From Phycisphaerales bacterium (lineage in GTDB: Bacteria; Planctomycetota; Phycisphaerae; Phycisphaerales; UBA1924), in contig JARGPA010000010.1 in the NCBI GenBank assembly GCA_029213305.1, positions 1-56,261 on the forward strand: a stretch of DNA of 56,261 nucleotides. The letters run 5' to 3'. The notes under the pieces were generated by a model. The model was not told the DNA's origin and searched no databases. It worked only from the letters and a program-made list of their open reading frames with translations. Below are positions 8,019 through 17,791 of the stretch, in pieces. The first letter of the stretch is position 1. Every line of letters begins with the position of its first letter. The position numbers and the translations under genes are program-made.

Positions 8019-9509
8019 TCAACTGCGTTCGACAAGATCTGCCAAGAGCCTCGCACCAAACCCGGTAGGACCTGCGCACATGAACTCTGTGTCCTTCTTG
8101 CTCGCGTGAACCCCTGCAATATCAAGATGTGCCCATTTTACACCTTCTTCAACGAAGTGCGTCAAGAATGCGGCGCCCTGGATTGGATGAGCTTCGCGGA
8201 CCGGCGCGGAGTTGAGAATGTCTGCGATCGGTGATTTCATCATCGCGTTGTACTTGGGATGATGAGGCATTCTCCAGAGAGATTCTCCTGTAGCATCCGC
8301 AGCGTCTTCAAGTTTCGCACGCACATCAGCATCGTCGCACCACATACCACCAAAGACTGAACCGAGAGCAACGACTACGCCGCCAGTCAGGGTTGCCATA
8401 TCAACAATGAACTCGGGGTTTTCTTTTTCACATGCCCAACACAGTCCATCTGCAAGTACCAATCGGCCTTCAGCATCAGTATTGGTAATCTCAACTGTAA
8501 CCCCGTTGCGGAATGTAAGCACATCGTCAGGTCGATACGCCTCGTCACTGATTGAGTTTTCTGCACTCACGAGCAATGCAACGACAGGACGGTTTGGTTT
8601 GATCACGTTTGCAATAATGTGCATTGCGCCAAAAACGCCACATCCGCCGTCTTTGTCACGCTTCATCCCGACCATGCCGCCGCCGACTTTGATGGATAAT
8701 CCACCACTGTCATAGCTGATCGTTTTGCCGACAAGAACGATGGGCTTTTTCGACTTGCCGCGCTTTGGGGTATACTCAAGTCGAATCATGCAAGGCTTGT
8801 TCTCAGACGCTTTACCAACATTGATATGTCCAGTAAGTCGTTCGTCTTCGAGCTTTTTACCACTAAACACTGTGCACTTCATACCACTCTTGCGGGCCAT
8901 CTTCTTTGCTTCGTTTGCGATCCACATCGGAGTCGCAATGTTTGGAGGCGTCTGCGATAGAGTTCTCGCAACGTTTGTTCCCTCTGCGAATCCGAGTCCG
9001 CGATCAACGCCGTCATCGAACTTGCTGCAACAACTGTGGACTGCGAGCTTTGTCTGTGATGGAACATCCGTCGCGGTGCCTCGGAGTGAATCAAACGACC
9101 ATGACAACATCCCGAGTGCTTCGCCGATCATGGCGCCTGCAGTAAATGCATCGACCGAGTCTGCTTTTTTCAAGCTGCTTAGCGCAGCCATAATCTGGAA
9201 CTCAACACTGATCGTCTTTGACTTTGCAAGTGATCGTCCGGCTGCGCCGCCCGCTTTACGCAACGATCCTGCAGAGAACCCGCTTCTATCTCCGAGCCCA
9301 ACGATCAACGCTCTGTGGTATCCATTAGAATCGAAGACTTCAACGACAGACCCGAGATTACCATTCGCTTCAACGCGAGCGGAAGCTTTCACGAGTGAAC
9401 CGTCGGTATCGAGGGATTTCGTTTCCGAGTTTAGTTTTTCACCTTTGAATTGCCCTACAACGAGAACATTTGCTTTGCCTCTAGATGAGACACGGATTGA
9501 TTCGAACAT
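8019..9509 (-). CDS. pepA: leucyl aminopeptidase (M17 family)
   Basis: This 496-residue cytosolic metallo-aminopeptidase removes N-terminal amino acids from peptides. The N-terminal macro-like domain runs to about residue 160. The catalytic domain holds VLVGKTISYDSGGLSIKV with the metal-binding Lys/Asp, MKRDKDGGCGVFGAMH, and the M17 signature NTDAEGRLVLADGL near residues 345-358. It ends with the usual HLDIAGVHAS segment. The ATG at 9509 has GGAG about 8 bases upstream. It is followed by a strong terminator and preceded by folC on the same strand, 114 bases away. Confidence 0.96.
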   Translation of the reverse strand: MFESIRVSSRGKANVLVVGQFKGEKLNSETKSLDTDGSLVKASARVEANGNLGSVVEVFDSNGYHRALIVGLGDRSGFSAGSLRKAGGAAGRSLAKSKTISVEFQIMAALSSLKKADSVDAFTAGAMIGEALGMLSWSFDSLRGTATDVPSQTKLAVHSCCSKFDDGVDRGLGFAEGTNVARTLSQTPPNIATPMWIANEAKKMARKSGMKCTVFSGKKLEDERLTGHINVGKASENKPCMIRLEYTPKRGKSKKPIVLVGKTISYDSGGLSIKVGGGMVGMKRDKDGGCGVFGAMHIIANVIKPNRPVVALLVSAENSISDEAYRPDDVLTFRNGVTVEITNTDAEGRLVLADGLCWACEKENPEFIVDMATLTGGVVVALGSVFGGMWCDDADVRAKLEDAADATGESLWRMPHHPKYNAMMKSPIADILNSAPVREAHPIQGAAFLTHFVEEGVKWAHLDIAGVHASKKDTEFMCAGPTGFGARLLADLVERS

Positions 9510-9623
9510 GAGAACAGCTCCATGGATAGATATGCTTGGAAATTAACGAAGACACTCCTGCTTACATTGTCGAATGCAAGCTCCGTTTTCTTTTGTGTGG
9601 ATGCAGAAAACGACTCTGAAAGC

Positions 9624-11102
9624 TTATCGGCGTGACTTGCGTGCTTCCACGAGTTGCTTCGCTTCACCTGCGATATAAAAGCTTCCAAGCAATAAAATCA
9701 GATCATTTCCGCCGACAGCTCGTGCGGCATCGTTGATTGCATCGCGCACACTGGGCTTTGTCTCTGCCATGGAAGTGCCTTGGAGCTCTTCGCAAAAACG
9801 AGAATACAAGTCCTCAGGACTCATCGAACGAGGGTTGTCTTGCACCTGGGTGAACAGAATTTTATCTGCACCACGATCAAGTTCGAGAAGCATTTTGTTC
9901 ACATCTTTGTCTGCTGCACATCCGAAGATCACTATCAAAGAATCATAATCTACATGAGCTCCGATTGCTTTGAGCGTTTCACGAACACTCTCAGGCGTGT
10001 GTGCTCCATCAACATAAATCCTTGGACGATCAAGTATCTTTTCAAGTCTTCCACGTGATGCAACTTGTTCAAGTCCTGCGCAGACCATTCGTTCAGAGAG
10101 ATCAAATCCCAAGTTTCTGAGTTCCAAAATAATCGCGAGGACTAATCCGCAGTTGTCTGCTTGATGCATTCCCATCAACGGAACGGAAAGATGCTCAAAG
10201 CCTTCCCCCTCTTCGCCGACACAGACGCGTGCGTGTGGGCCTTTTCCAACCCCGGATTGGAATCGTCTTGAGTATGGAACATTTTCGCCGAGAAACTTGA
10301 GGGATGCTCCAGCTTTCTCTGCATGATCTCGGAATACTTGTTTTACTTCATCCGATTGATTGATCGAAAGAGCGACAGACCCTGATTTGATAATCCCTGC
10401 TTTTTCTGCAGCTATGAGCTCCAGAGTGTCTCCCAGGATATCTGTATGTTCGAGTTGAATCTCCGTTAAACCACAAACACGAGGTTTAACAACATTAGTG
10501 CAATCGACTCGGCCTCCAATTCCTGTTTCGAGAATTACAAAGTCCACTGCGAGTTGAGCGAAGACAAGAAACGAAAGGGCTGTGAGCAGTTCGAAATAGG
10601 TTGCTTTGCCGTGCTGTTCTTCGACATCAAACGCTGCATCCCTACATTGTTCGAGCGCTGAGTCGAACAAGGACTCCTTGAGAGGTTGTCCGCCTACGCG
10701 TACACGCTCTGTGATACTGATCAGGTGTGGACTAGTAAAAACGCCTGTGGTATATCCACATCCCTCCAGGGCGCTCTCAAGCATGTTGCAAACAGATCCT
10801 TTTCCTTTGGAACCTGCGATATGGATAATTTCGAGATCGTCTTGAGGATTTCCGAGTACATTTAGCATCGCGCGCATGCGATCGAGTTTCCAAACATCGC
10901 TGTCAACCTTGTTTGGGTCTGTGCGTTCGACATTGATACGGCTATCGAGAAAACGGAGCGCTGTTTCATGATCAACGAACATGTTTCGATCTTCGCGTTT
11001 TTTCTTTTTACGAATAGTCGACTTTGTCGAGTTGTTCTTTGTAGCTTCACGAGCAGACTTGGCGCTAGAAGCGCTTGTTGAGTGTGGAGAAATGTTCGAC
11101 AT
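9624..11102 (-). CDS. folC: bifunctional folylpolyglutamate/dihydrofolate synthase
   Basis: This enzyme adds glutamate to dihydropteroate or to folates. It belongs to the Mur ligase family and has 492 residues. The P-loop HIAGSKGKGSVCNML is near residue 95, followed by TSPHLISITERVRVGG, the typical FolC loop, ETGIGGRVDCTNVVKP, and the C-terminal domain with YVDGAHTPESVRETLKAIG. The N terminus has about 40 extra residues rich in Ser, Lys and Arg before the conserved region; the second ATG (MFVDHETALRFLDSR) is an alternative start. The chosen ATG has TAGGAT upstream. Lies between pdxJ and pepA in a same-strand series. Confidence 0.95.
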   Translation of the reverse strand: MSNISPHSTSASSAKSAREATKNNSTKSTIRKKKKREDRNMFVDHETALRFLDSRINVERTDPNKVDSDVWKLDRMRAMLNVLGNPQDDLEIIHIAGSKGKGSVCNMLESALEGCGYTTGVFTSPHLISITERVRVGGQPLKESLFDSALEQCRDAAFDVEEQHGKATYFELLTALSFLVFAQLAVDFVILETGIGGRVDCTNVVKPRVCGLTEIQLEHTDILGDTLELIAAEKAGIIKSGSVALSINQSDEVKQVFRDHAEKAGASLKFLGENVPYSRRFQSGVGKGPHARVCVGEEGEGFEHLSVPLMGMHQADNCGLVLAIILELRNLGFDLSERMVCAGLEQVASRGRLEKILDRPRIYVDGAHTPESVRETLKAIGAHVDYDSLIVIFGCAADKDVNKMLLELDRGADKILFTQVQDNPRSMSPEDLYSRFCEELQGTSMAETKPSVRDAINDAARAVGGNDLILLLGSFYIAGEAKQLVEARKSRR

Positions 11103-11175
11103 GGATGTATCCTAATCAATTTCGCGCATCACGCAAGATCATTCTTGCGAATCAACATGCATCATAGAATTGTGT

Positions 11176-11955
11176 TTAGTACGAAGCTTGGATCATCAAA
11201 GATTTCATATCTCCAACTGCTTGCCGGAGCCCGACATAGATCGATCGGCAAACAATTGAATGGCCAATATGAAGTTCGTCGATTCCCTCTAACCCAGCAA
11301 TCAATTGAACATTGTGATAGTTGAGCGCGTGTCCTGCATTGAATCGCATTCCTGCTTGACAGATCGCTTTGCCTGCTTCAGAAACATCTTCTAGTGCTTC
11401 TTTGAGTTGATTTTGACATAGATCGCCGCCACAAAGTGCGAACGCGTGCGCATAAGGCCCGGTATGTACTTCGCACACATCGAATCCAGCATCAAATGCA
11501 GCTTGAACCTGATTGAGATCCGGATCAATAAAAGCGCTGACAATCATTTTGCCTGCTTTGAGTTCCTGTACTACATCGCGCATCCGATCGAGTTGTCCTG
11601 CGACATCGAGACCACCTTCGGTCGTGACTTCCTGTCTCCCCTCAGGCACAAGCATGGATGTGTGTGGACCGATCTGGTTTGCAATCCCAACCATTTCATC
11701 CGTTGCAGCCATCTCAAGATTGAGCTTGACCTTCACCATCCGTCGAAGCAACTCAACATCACGATCATGGATATGTCTGCGATCTTCTCGAAGATGAACA
11801 GTGATACCGTCTGCTCCTCCGAGCTCTGCTTCGTGAGCTGCGCGAACTGGATCTGGTTCTGGGCGCCCGCCGATGTTTGAAACATCTGGATCTCCAGGGT
11901 ACCGAGCTTGACGGACAGTTGCGACATGATCAATATTGACACCGAGTTGAATCAT
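11176..11955 (-). CDS. pdxJ: pyridoxine 5'-phosphate synthase
   Basis: PdxJ condenses 1-deoxyxylulose 5-phosphate with 3-amino-2-oxopropyl phosphate in the DXP-dependent vitamin B6 pathway. The 259-residue TIM barrel opens with the classic LGVNIDHVATVRQARYPGDP and continues with GGADGITVHLREDRRHIHDR, LNLEMAATDEM, SMLVPEGRQEVTTEGGLD, VEVHTGPYAHAF-like (CEVHTGPYAHAF) and ELHIGHSIVCRSIYVGL. Length and motifs are standard. The ATG is preceded by AGGAT. It sits upstream of folC on the same strand with a 73-base gap. Confidence 0.97.
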   Translation of the reverse strand: MIQLGVNIDHVATVRQARYPGDPDVSNIGGRPEPDPVRAAHEAELGGADGITVHLREDRRHIHDRDVELLRRMVKVKLNLEMAATDEMVGIANQIGPHTSMLVPEGRQEVTTEGGLDVAGQLDRMRDVVQELKAGKMIVSAFIDPDLNQVQAAFDAGFDVCEVHTGPYAHAFALCGGDLCQNQLKEALEDVSEAGKAICQAGMRFNAGHALNYHNVQLIAGLEGIDELHIGHSIVCRSIYVGLRQAVGDMKSLMIQASY

Positions 11956-12006
11956 GGTTGATCCTAGGGAAACAAGTGAGCAAGTGACACTTTAGTGAAT
12001 GTTGGA

Positions 12007-14082
12007 TTACTTCCGCGCCCTTGCGATTGCACGATCTAATCGTTTCAGATCTCTACCGCTGAGTGTTGGGCGCAATGCTTCCAAGATCCCGATCGCGTTA
12101 TCAGGGGAGTGTTTTCGCATGGCCATTGCTAAGGATTCTGCATCTTCAATGCTTTGATCCGTGCGGATATTCGAACGAAGTAGTGCTTCAATCCGTGAGC
12201 GTTCATCTACCTGACTTGCAGATCTTGCAAGTAGATACGGTGAACTGAGCCAGAGCAAGTCTTGCATCAATGCGTGGGATTGACCGAATGCATCGAGCCG
12301 CTCGTAGGCGTCGATCATCTTGGTGTACTCTCCAACCCGAAACAACGATGGAATCGATATAAACGCTGATTTCGGAGAAAACAAATCGGGTTGATCACTC
12401 ATTAACGCAATTGCAATCCGTGCAACATCTTTATCTCGACCAAGCATTGCAAGATCAAGAATCGCTCCTTGATAATCTTTATCTTTGAGAAGTTGTTTGT
12501 ACCGTTCTTCGATATCAATCGAACCTGGGACATTGATTTTACCTTCAATTCGTTGCCCTGCATGTCCAAAGGTGACGAGGGGATCACCAAGCACGGTAAT
12601 TTTCCAGACCTTGTTGTCGTCGTAGTGAATCGCAGTCGAGAACGCGAGAGATCCTGCAAGTCGTCGCGCGATCGATGGAGTGGGTACAAACGCGTTCAGG
12701 TAAGGTTCGTCTACCGATCCTGCATAAACGTATACCCCGCGTTCGATGAACCGTCCCCCCACGGATGTGCGTGCGATCGGACGCTGCAACGAGAAGGAGT
12801 GAACAATATGCAATGCAGTAGGGACATTCATTACGGGTAAATGTCCAGGTTTTCCTTGTCCATCTACAGAGCCGGGAAGATCAAAAACATTTGACGGACC
12901 CTTTGAGTTCATCAACATGATGAGCGCACCACTACTATCTGAATCGGAGGCTTTCCCGATCGGACGAACCATTCGCAGTTTCCAATCATTCAATGTGTAC
13001 TTAGGTTGATCATGAACTTCAACATCGAAAGATTTTTCTGATAGAATTTTTCCTGCTTCTGTGCCGTCATACTGTGCCCAGGGTTGTTTGCTTGTATAAC
13101 CATCCCAGATAAACCCTTGGTCAATTGATAAAAAAAGCGAGCACATCGCCTGATAGACACTTCGTGATTCAGCGCCGATTATTTGCCCGCACCATGCCCA
13201 TCGTTTGCCTGAACCGCTTGCTTCTGTGCGTCCGAGTCGATCGGTAAGAGCGAGCTTGCCTTCTTTTATCATTGTGCCTGTATTCATCGCGAGTGTAATC
13301 GCGTCGATATCATCGCCGATTTCGTCCCAGGATCTCCCGCTCAAGCTCGCAGCTCGTTCAATCGATCTTTCCAAATTATCCGCGTCAAGCATACTAATAG
13401 GCAACACAGTCGGCGTACTCGGTTTATTGATAAACGCGATAGGTTGCAATCGACCTGCGCACAACGCAATCGCCGCAGTCCATGCGGGATCAGTGACATC
13501 AGTGACAACCATTCCCGGACTGATGAGTTCCCGTTCTGCTAAACGATCAAACGCTGTTTTCCAGTTGCCAATCGATTCATCAACCGCCATGCTCAGCGTT
13601 TTTTCAAACACTTTCTGCTTTGCGTCGCGATCACCAACCCAAGGAGAATCTGACTGGCCTGAGATTCGCAAAACTTGTTCAGGCTTGAATGCTCGAACAA
13701 ATCTTGCGATGTCTTCACGGGAGTTTGGAGTTCCGTCATCCCAGAGAATCGGGAATCTGATCATTGCTTCCCAGTTGCTGATCGCAAAGAGGTAACTGTC
13801 CGCGTTGTCAACAATCACGACAATGGGAACAACTTGCTGAGCTCGACGTAACAATGTTGCTCGCATTCCTGCTCGTCGTACAGGGTCTTGATCTTTGATC
13901 TGTACATACACATCTGAAAATGTCCCCGAAATCGTTGAACCCTTCGACGGCGGAGTCATAAGCCGAGGCGGAGTAGATCTCCGTGATTCGTCTATGGGTT
14001 GTGCTTGATTAGAACCCTGTGCAGATGCAAGAGTGCAGAGGAACGAAATCGTTAGAATTGAAAGAATCTTCAGTGATACCAT
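12007..14082 (-). CDS. large secreted protein with a C25-peptidase-like C-terminal region
   Basis: This 691-residue protein has a Sec signal peptide (MVSLKILSILTISFLCTLASA) with cleavage expected after ASA. The first half alternates VVPIVVIVDNADSYLFAISN-type strands. The middle contains SGALIMLMNSKGPSNVFDLP. A block near residues 450-520 (ERGVYVYAGSVDEPYLNAFV, then WKITVLGDPLVTFG) resembles the end of gingipain-like and TIGR03790-type domains, where a GDP motif closes the caspase-like fold. I cannot identify a clear catalytic His/Cys pair, so it may be inactive. The final 170 residues are helical and may be repeat-like (SLFRVGEYTKMIDAYERLDA). Function unknown; a single gene between pdxJ and the divergent trpE. 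Confidence 0.65.
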   Translation of the reverse strand: MVSLKILSILTISFLCTLASAQGSNQAQPIDESRRSTPPRLMTPPSKGSTISGTFSDVYVQIKDQDPVRRAGMRATLLRRAQQVVPIVVIVDNADSYLFAISNWEAMIRFPILWDDGTPNSREDIARFVRAFKPEQVLRISGQSDSPWVGDRDAKQKVFEKTLSMAVDESIGNWKTAFDRLAERELISPGMVVTDVTDPAWTAAIALCAGRLQPIAFINKPSTPTVLPISMLDADNLERSIERAASLSGRSWDEIGDDIDAITLAMNTGTMIKEGKLALTDRLGRTEASGSGKRWAWCGQIIGAESRSVYQAMCSLFLSIDQGFIWDGYTSKQPWAQYDGTEAGKILSEKSFDVEVHDQPKYTLNDWKLRMVRPIGKASDSDSSGALIMLMNSKGPSNVFDLPGSVDGQGKPGHLPVMNVPTALHIVHSFSLQRPIARTSVGGRFIERGVYVYAGSVDEPYLNAFVPTPSIARRLAGSLAFSTAIHYDDNKVWKITVLGDPLVTFGHAGQRIEGKINVPGSIDIEERYKQLLKDKDYQGAILDLAMLGRDKDVARIAIALMSDQPDLFSPKSAFISIPSLFRVGEYTKMIDAYERLDAFGQSHALMQDLLWLSSPYLLARSASQVDERSRIEALLRSNIRTDQSIEDAESLAMAMRKHSPDNAIGILEALRPTLSGRDLKRLDRAIARARK

Positions 14083-14136
14083 GTCAACATCCTACGGCGG
14101 CCCCAGCACCAAAGTTCGGCGCATACACTCCAATCT

Positions 14137-15789
14137 ATGCCGAGTATTGATCAAATAGGATTTATTGAAACCGTCCGTACTGCACAAGCATCGTTGGAAG
14201 ATCTCCCGACTCCTGAATCTTCAGTTGTTGTGGTCCCCATCGCACTACGTGTACTTGCAGATCAGCTCACTCCTGTGCTTGCATATCGGAGATTGGTCTC
14301 AAGTGACCAACGAACCGCACCTTCGTTCCTTCTTGAATCCGTCGAAGGTGGCGATCAACAAGGCCGATACTCAATTCTTGCCGCACATCCAATGATCGAA
14401 CTGATAGCGCAGGGCAACCAAACAACTGTTACCTGTCACAGGGGAGACAGGTCACTCGCAAATGAAGGGACAACCACTGAGCAAGATCCCCTTGAGACAC
14501 TCAGGAATCTGAGTGCGAACTGGGAACTCGTGATCCCCGAGTTTTCATCGAATCAGAACTTGCTACCACATTGTGTACTTGGGGGATGGTTTGGATACGC
14601 AGGATACGATTCTGTTCGATACGCAGAACCTAAAAAACTCGCCTTCGATCTAGCTCCAAAAGATGATCGAAATCTTCCAGAAGTTTCATTCGGGTTTTAT
14701 GATGAACTTGTAGTATTCGATCATGTTGACAAGTTGGTATATCTCGTCAAGCTTGTCTTTGTCACAAAGCAAGATGATCCTACAACACAATACACAAACG
14801 CGATCCGCGAACTAGAAAAGCTCGCATCGAGTGTACAAGAGCACTCGAAACCACTCCCACTTGGACGAGTAGTAAGCAAAGGAAAAACAAAGTCGAATGA
14901 ACCAATGCCTTGTAATACTTCCAGAGAAGATCATGCATCAATGATTGAATCCGCAAAGGAATACATCCGCAAAGGAGATATCTTCCAAGTAGTACTCGGG
15001 CACAGGTTTGAACGTAGAGCAAACGCAGACCCCTTTGATGTATATCGCGCCCTTCGTGCAGTGAACCCGTCGCCGTACATGGTTTATATGCAAACGAGAG
15101 GGTCGATCCTTGTTGCGTCAAGCCCTGAGATTTTGTGTCGAGTTCGTCGAGACGAAAAACAAGCAGAGAGGTTCGTAGTGACGAATCGTCCACTCGCGGG
15201 AACACGCCGACGAGGGAGAACTCCTGAAGATGATCATGCAATGGAAAAAGATCTACTTGCAGATCCAAAGGAAATCTCAGAGCATTCAATGCTTGTTGAT
15301 CTTGGAAGAAACGATGTTGGGGTTGTTGCAGAACCGGGAACCATTGACCTCTCCAAGCTGATGAATATCGAACGATATTCACATGTCATGCACATCTCCT
15401 CAACAGTTACAGGAACAATCCGCGAAGGTCTAGATTGTTGGGATGCACTCAGAGCCGCGCTCCCAGTAGGAACAATCTCAGGCGCACCAAAGATTAGAGC
15501 AATGCAAATTATTGACGAACTCGAACATGTCCGCAGAGGCCCCTACGGCGGCGGGCTCGGATGGGTGTCTCTCGATCAAGAAATGGATATAGCGCTTGCT
15601 CTTAGAACAATGGTTGTACCCATTGATCGATATGACGAATCGAACCCTGAAGGCAGATGGGAGTATCACATCCAAGCTGCCGGCGGGATTGTTGCTGATT
15701 CTGTTCCTGAACTTGAGTTCAAGGAAACTGTGAACAAAGCTGCTGCGCTTGGCGCCGCGATTGATCTCGCAATCGACGCATTCGAATAA
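14137..15789 (+). CDS. trpE: anthranilate synthase component I
   Basis: TrpE converts chorismate to anthranilate, using ammonia from the glutamine amidotransferase TrpG. It has 550 residues. The N-terminal regulatory domain includes LESVEGGDQQGRYSILA, containing the tryptophan-feedback site region. The chorismate-binding domain has FQVVLGHRFER, SPEILCRV, NRPLAGTRRRGRTPEDD, SEHSMLVDLGRNDVGVVAEP, PVGTISGAPKIRAMQIIDEL, RRGPYGGGLGWVS and QAAGGIVADSVPELEF. The set including RGPYGG and GTISGAPK fits TrpE rather than PabB. No other trp gene and no TrpG is in the window. It is divergent from the secreted protein and convergent with a membrane protein. Confidence 0.95.
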   Translation: MPSIDQIGFIETVRTAQASLEDLPTPESSVVVVPIALRVLADQLTPVLAYRRLVSSDQRTAPSFLLESVEGGDQQGRYSILAAHPMIELIAQGNQTTVTCHRGDRSLANEGTTTEQDPLETLRNLSANWELVIPEFSSNQNLLPHCVLGGWFGYAGYDSVRYAEPKKLAFDLAPKDDRNLPEVSFGFYDELVVFDHVDKLVYLVKLVFVTKQDDPTTQYTNAIRELEKLASSVQEHSKPLPLGRVVSKGKTKSNEPMPCNTSREDHASMIESAKEYIRKGDIFQVVLGHRFERRANADPFDVYRALRAVNPSPYMVYMQTRGSILVASSPEILCRVRRDEKQAERFVVTNRPLAGTRRRGRTPEDDHAMEKDLLADPKEISEHSMLVDLGRNDVGVVAEPGTIDLSKLMNIERYSHVMHISSTVTGTIREGLDCWDALRAALPVGTISGAPKIRAMQIIDELEHVRRGPYGGGLGWVSLDQEMDIALALRTMVVPIDRYDESNPEGRWEYHIQAAGGIVADSVPELEFKETVNKAAALGAAIDLAIDAFE

Positions 15790-15809
15790 ACAATACTATT
15801 GAGGACAGT

Positions 15810-16664
15810 TTACTTAAGTAACGCGTGAACAACTGTTGTTGACCAAGGAGAGGTCCACAAGAACAGTACTGTAATCACATATGAACAACACGCGATTGTT
15901 CGTACTGCGGTTTCAGAAAACCGGTTTGTACCATCTCGGTTATACATCATTACAGAAAGCTTTGAGTTGTGTGTATTTCCGGTATTGGCAATAGTATTCG
16001 TTGGTAGGAATAACTTGAGATCGATGAAAACTAACGCAGGAATTGCTGTCATAATCATCGCGATGAGAATCATGAACAACTCGGTTTGACTCATCGCAAG
16101 CAAGTTTTGCCCCTGGATCCGAACCGATTCGCTGCCTGGAATATGGATCAAAGAACGATTAACGAACGCTTCGTTTACGCCGGTCCAAAAAACACGAGAC
16201 GAAGAAAAGAGTGTCGCAAGAAGCACGCAAACACTTGCACCGATCACAAGTGTACCGATAAATCGTTGAGAGGTAATCGCGCGATATCTTGTAGTTCTCC
16301 AGAGTGAAATTGTTGAAACAAGAAACAGTACTGCTAAATACACTACAATCGAGAACATCGGAATTCGCAGATCAACTCCAGCAAATGACGGGATCTGCTT
16401 CCCCGGATCTTCCGGGTGCATCCCCTCTCGAAGGACTGGTGCTTGTGGTTGTTGATAGAGCGTTACAGTACTTTCATCATCAAGATAGAACAAGCTCGGA
16501 TCTAGATTGTGTCCATGTGGTAAAACTCGTCCTATCCGATCACCAATTTGATGGATGGACGAGTAAACATATGGGAGCATTACAAACCGTTGACCGCCAA
16601 CGATAAACAGCGCCATGAAGATCGTGATGATCAAGTAGACGAGATATCGAGAAAGGCGATTCAT
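15810..16664 (-). CDS. uncharacterised integral membrane protein
   Basis: This 284-residue protein has about five hydrophobic segments, the first at residues 8-30 (LVYLIITIFMALFIVGGQRF), then a roughly 70-residue extracytoplasmic loop rich in Pro, Asp and His, and further helices near 100-120, 135-158, 190-215 and 255-275. No family is recognised. The ATG has GGAGAG about 7 bases upstream. It lies just downstream of a secreted unknown on the same strand, 61 bases away, so the two may be co-transcribed. Its stop converges with trpE with a 20-base gap. Confidence 0.65.
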   Translation of the reverse strand: MNRLSRYLVYLIITIFMALFIVGGQRFVMLPYVYSSIHQIGDRIGRVLPHGHNLDPSLFYLDDESTVTLYQQPQAPVLREGMHPEDPGKQIPSFAGVDLRIPMFSIVVYLAVLFLVSTISLWRTTRYRAITSQRFIGTLVIGASVCVLLATLFSSSRVFWTGVNEAFVNRSLIHIPGSESVRIQGQNLLAMSQTELFMILIAMIMTAIPALVFIDLKLFLPTNTIANTGNTHNSKLSVMMYNRDGTNRFSETAVRTIACCSYVITVLFLWTSPWSTTVVHALLK

Positions 16665-16725
16665 TCCGCTCTCCGTAATAGAACACTACGAAGTACTACG
16701 GAACGCCGACGGACTTCAATAGGTA

Positions 16726-17610
16726 TTATGGTGTGTCAGGACAATGTTCAACATCGGCCCATTCAACTACAATCTCTACAAGGATATCATACTGAAGCGG
16801 GTTCTCTGCAGATCCAGCAGAGCAATCTGCACAATTTAAATCAGGATCCTCTCCTGTTTTCCAATAACTGTGATGTTCCATTCTGCTGTATTCACAACGA
16901 AGAGAGTTGTTGTTAATAGGAGTTTCAATGATTGTCCAAGGGCCGACAATGGTTGGCCCTTCATGCTTTGTACATACACAATCACTACACGAAGTGTCTC
17001 CTGATTGCAAACAATCGATAGTTTGCTTGGTGACAGGGTTCATGTTCACATTCACGCCTGCAGTTCCATTTACAAGCAACTCAGACATCCCAGGAGCAAT
17101 CGGATATCCCACTGTTGCAAGCAAATCGATCATTGGATCAGGATCACTCAAAGCGCCAGCAGCTTCAACCAGAGGGTCTCCTGCGATAAATCCTTTAATA
17201 ACAAGACCATCCACGCCGCCGTTGACACCTTGGTTTATTGCACTGTCAGCTGCGAGAAACTCTTGGTATTGCAGGAACTGAATTGATTCATCTGATGCAC
17301 CAACAACTTCTAGATCAGATATTTTGCTATAAACGGCGATTGGTTCGAATGCCCAGACATTCCAATCATTGTTCGGAAGTGATTCAAACCACAGACGACG
17401 GATGTTTCCTATTTCAACAGGAACGCGCGGGATACCCCAAAAACCCATTACTTCATCAACGGTGTCTTTGATTTCAACAAGGTCCCAGCCCCCAATCGAG
17501 TAGACATGGGATACCGCTTCCATTGCTTGTGCCTTTGCATTTTGCACACAGGACATTAAACATACAGATATCGCACAAAGTGCATACACAACTCTTTTAC
17601 TTGCGAACAT
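16726..17610 (-). CDS. uncharacterised secreted cysteine-rich protein
   Basis: This 294-residue protein starts MFASKRVVYALCAISVCLMS and has a signal peptide ending around NAKAQA. The mature N-terminal half reads SIGGWDLVEIKDTVDEVMGF, and the middle has LLATVGYPIAPGMSELLVNG. The C-terminal third holds most of the cysteines (DCLQSGDTSCSDCVCTKHEG, then LNCADCSAGSAENP), spaced like a small disulfide- or metal-stabilised domain. I recognise no family. The ATG has GGAG about 8 bases upstream. The same-strand membrane protein follows after 61 bases. There is no clear terminator between them. Confidence 0.6.
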   Translation of the reverse strand: MFASKRVVYALCAISVCLMSCVQNAKAQAMEAVSHVYSIGGWDLVEIKDTVDEVMGFWGIPRVPVEIGNIRRLWFESLPNNDWNVWAFEPIAVYSKISDLEVVGASDESIQFLQYQEFLAADSAINQGVNGGVDGLVIKGFIAGDPLVEAAGALSDPDPMIDLLATVGYPIAPGMSELLVNGTAGVNVNMNPVTKQTIDCLQSGDTSCSDCVCTKHEGPTIVGPWTIIETPINNNSLRCEYSRMEHHSYWKTGEDPDLNCADCSAGSAENPLQYDILVEIVVEWADVEHCPDTP

Positions 17611-17704
17611 TCTTCGTCTCCAAACAGCAACATTGCTGTTTCCAGAATCTCATAAACCCTTGAACTGTCAAGAGATATTTCTAAATTGGGGAATATTGGC
17701 CACC

Positions 17705-17734
17705 AAAAAAAGACTATCCAAAATGGATAGTCTT
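17705..17734 (-). terminator. intrinsic terminator after the HU gene
   Basis: On the minus strand a perfect 10-bp stem (AAGACTATCC with GGATAGTCTT) with a 5-base loop is followed by a run of Ts (seven As at 17705-17711 on the plus strand). It lies about 58 bases past the HU stop. Confidence 0.9.
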
Positions 17735-17791
17735 TATAGTCACATTTATGAGAATCACTATGAGAGAGTCAGTGTTAACTCTTTGCTTGAA

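Noticed and set aside
8725..9546. 273-residue open frame on the plus strand
   Set aside because: It lies antisense across pepA, whose motifs are complete, and its composition is Ser/Pro/Thr-rich as expected for an antisense reading.
10048..10060. TTCCACGTGATGC, partly like parS
   Set aside because: Only the core CACGTG half is right; the right arm does not match, so it is not counted as a third site.
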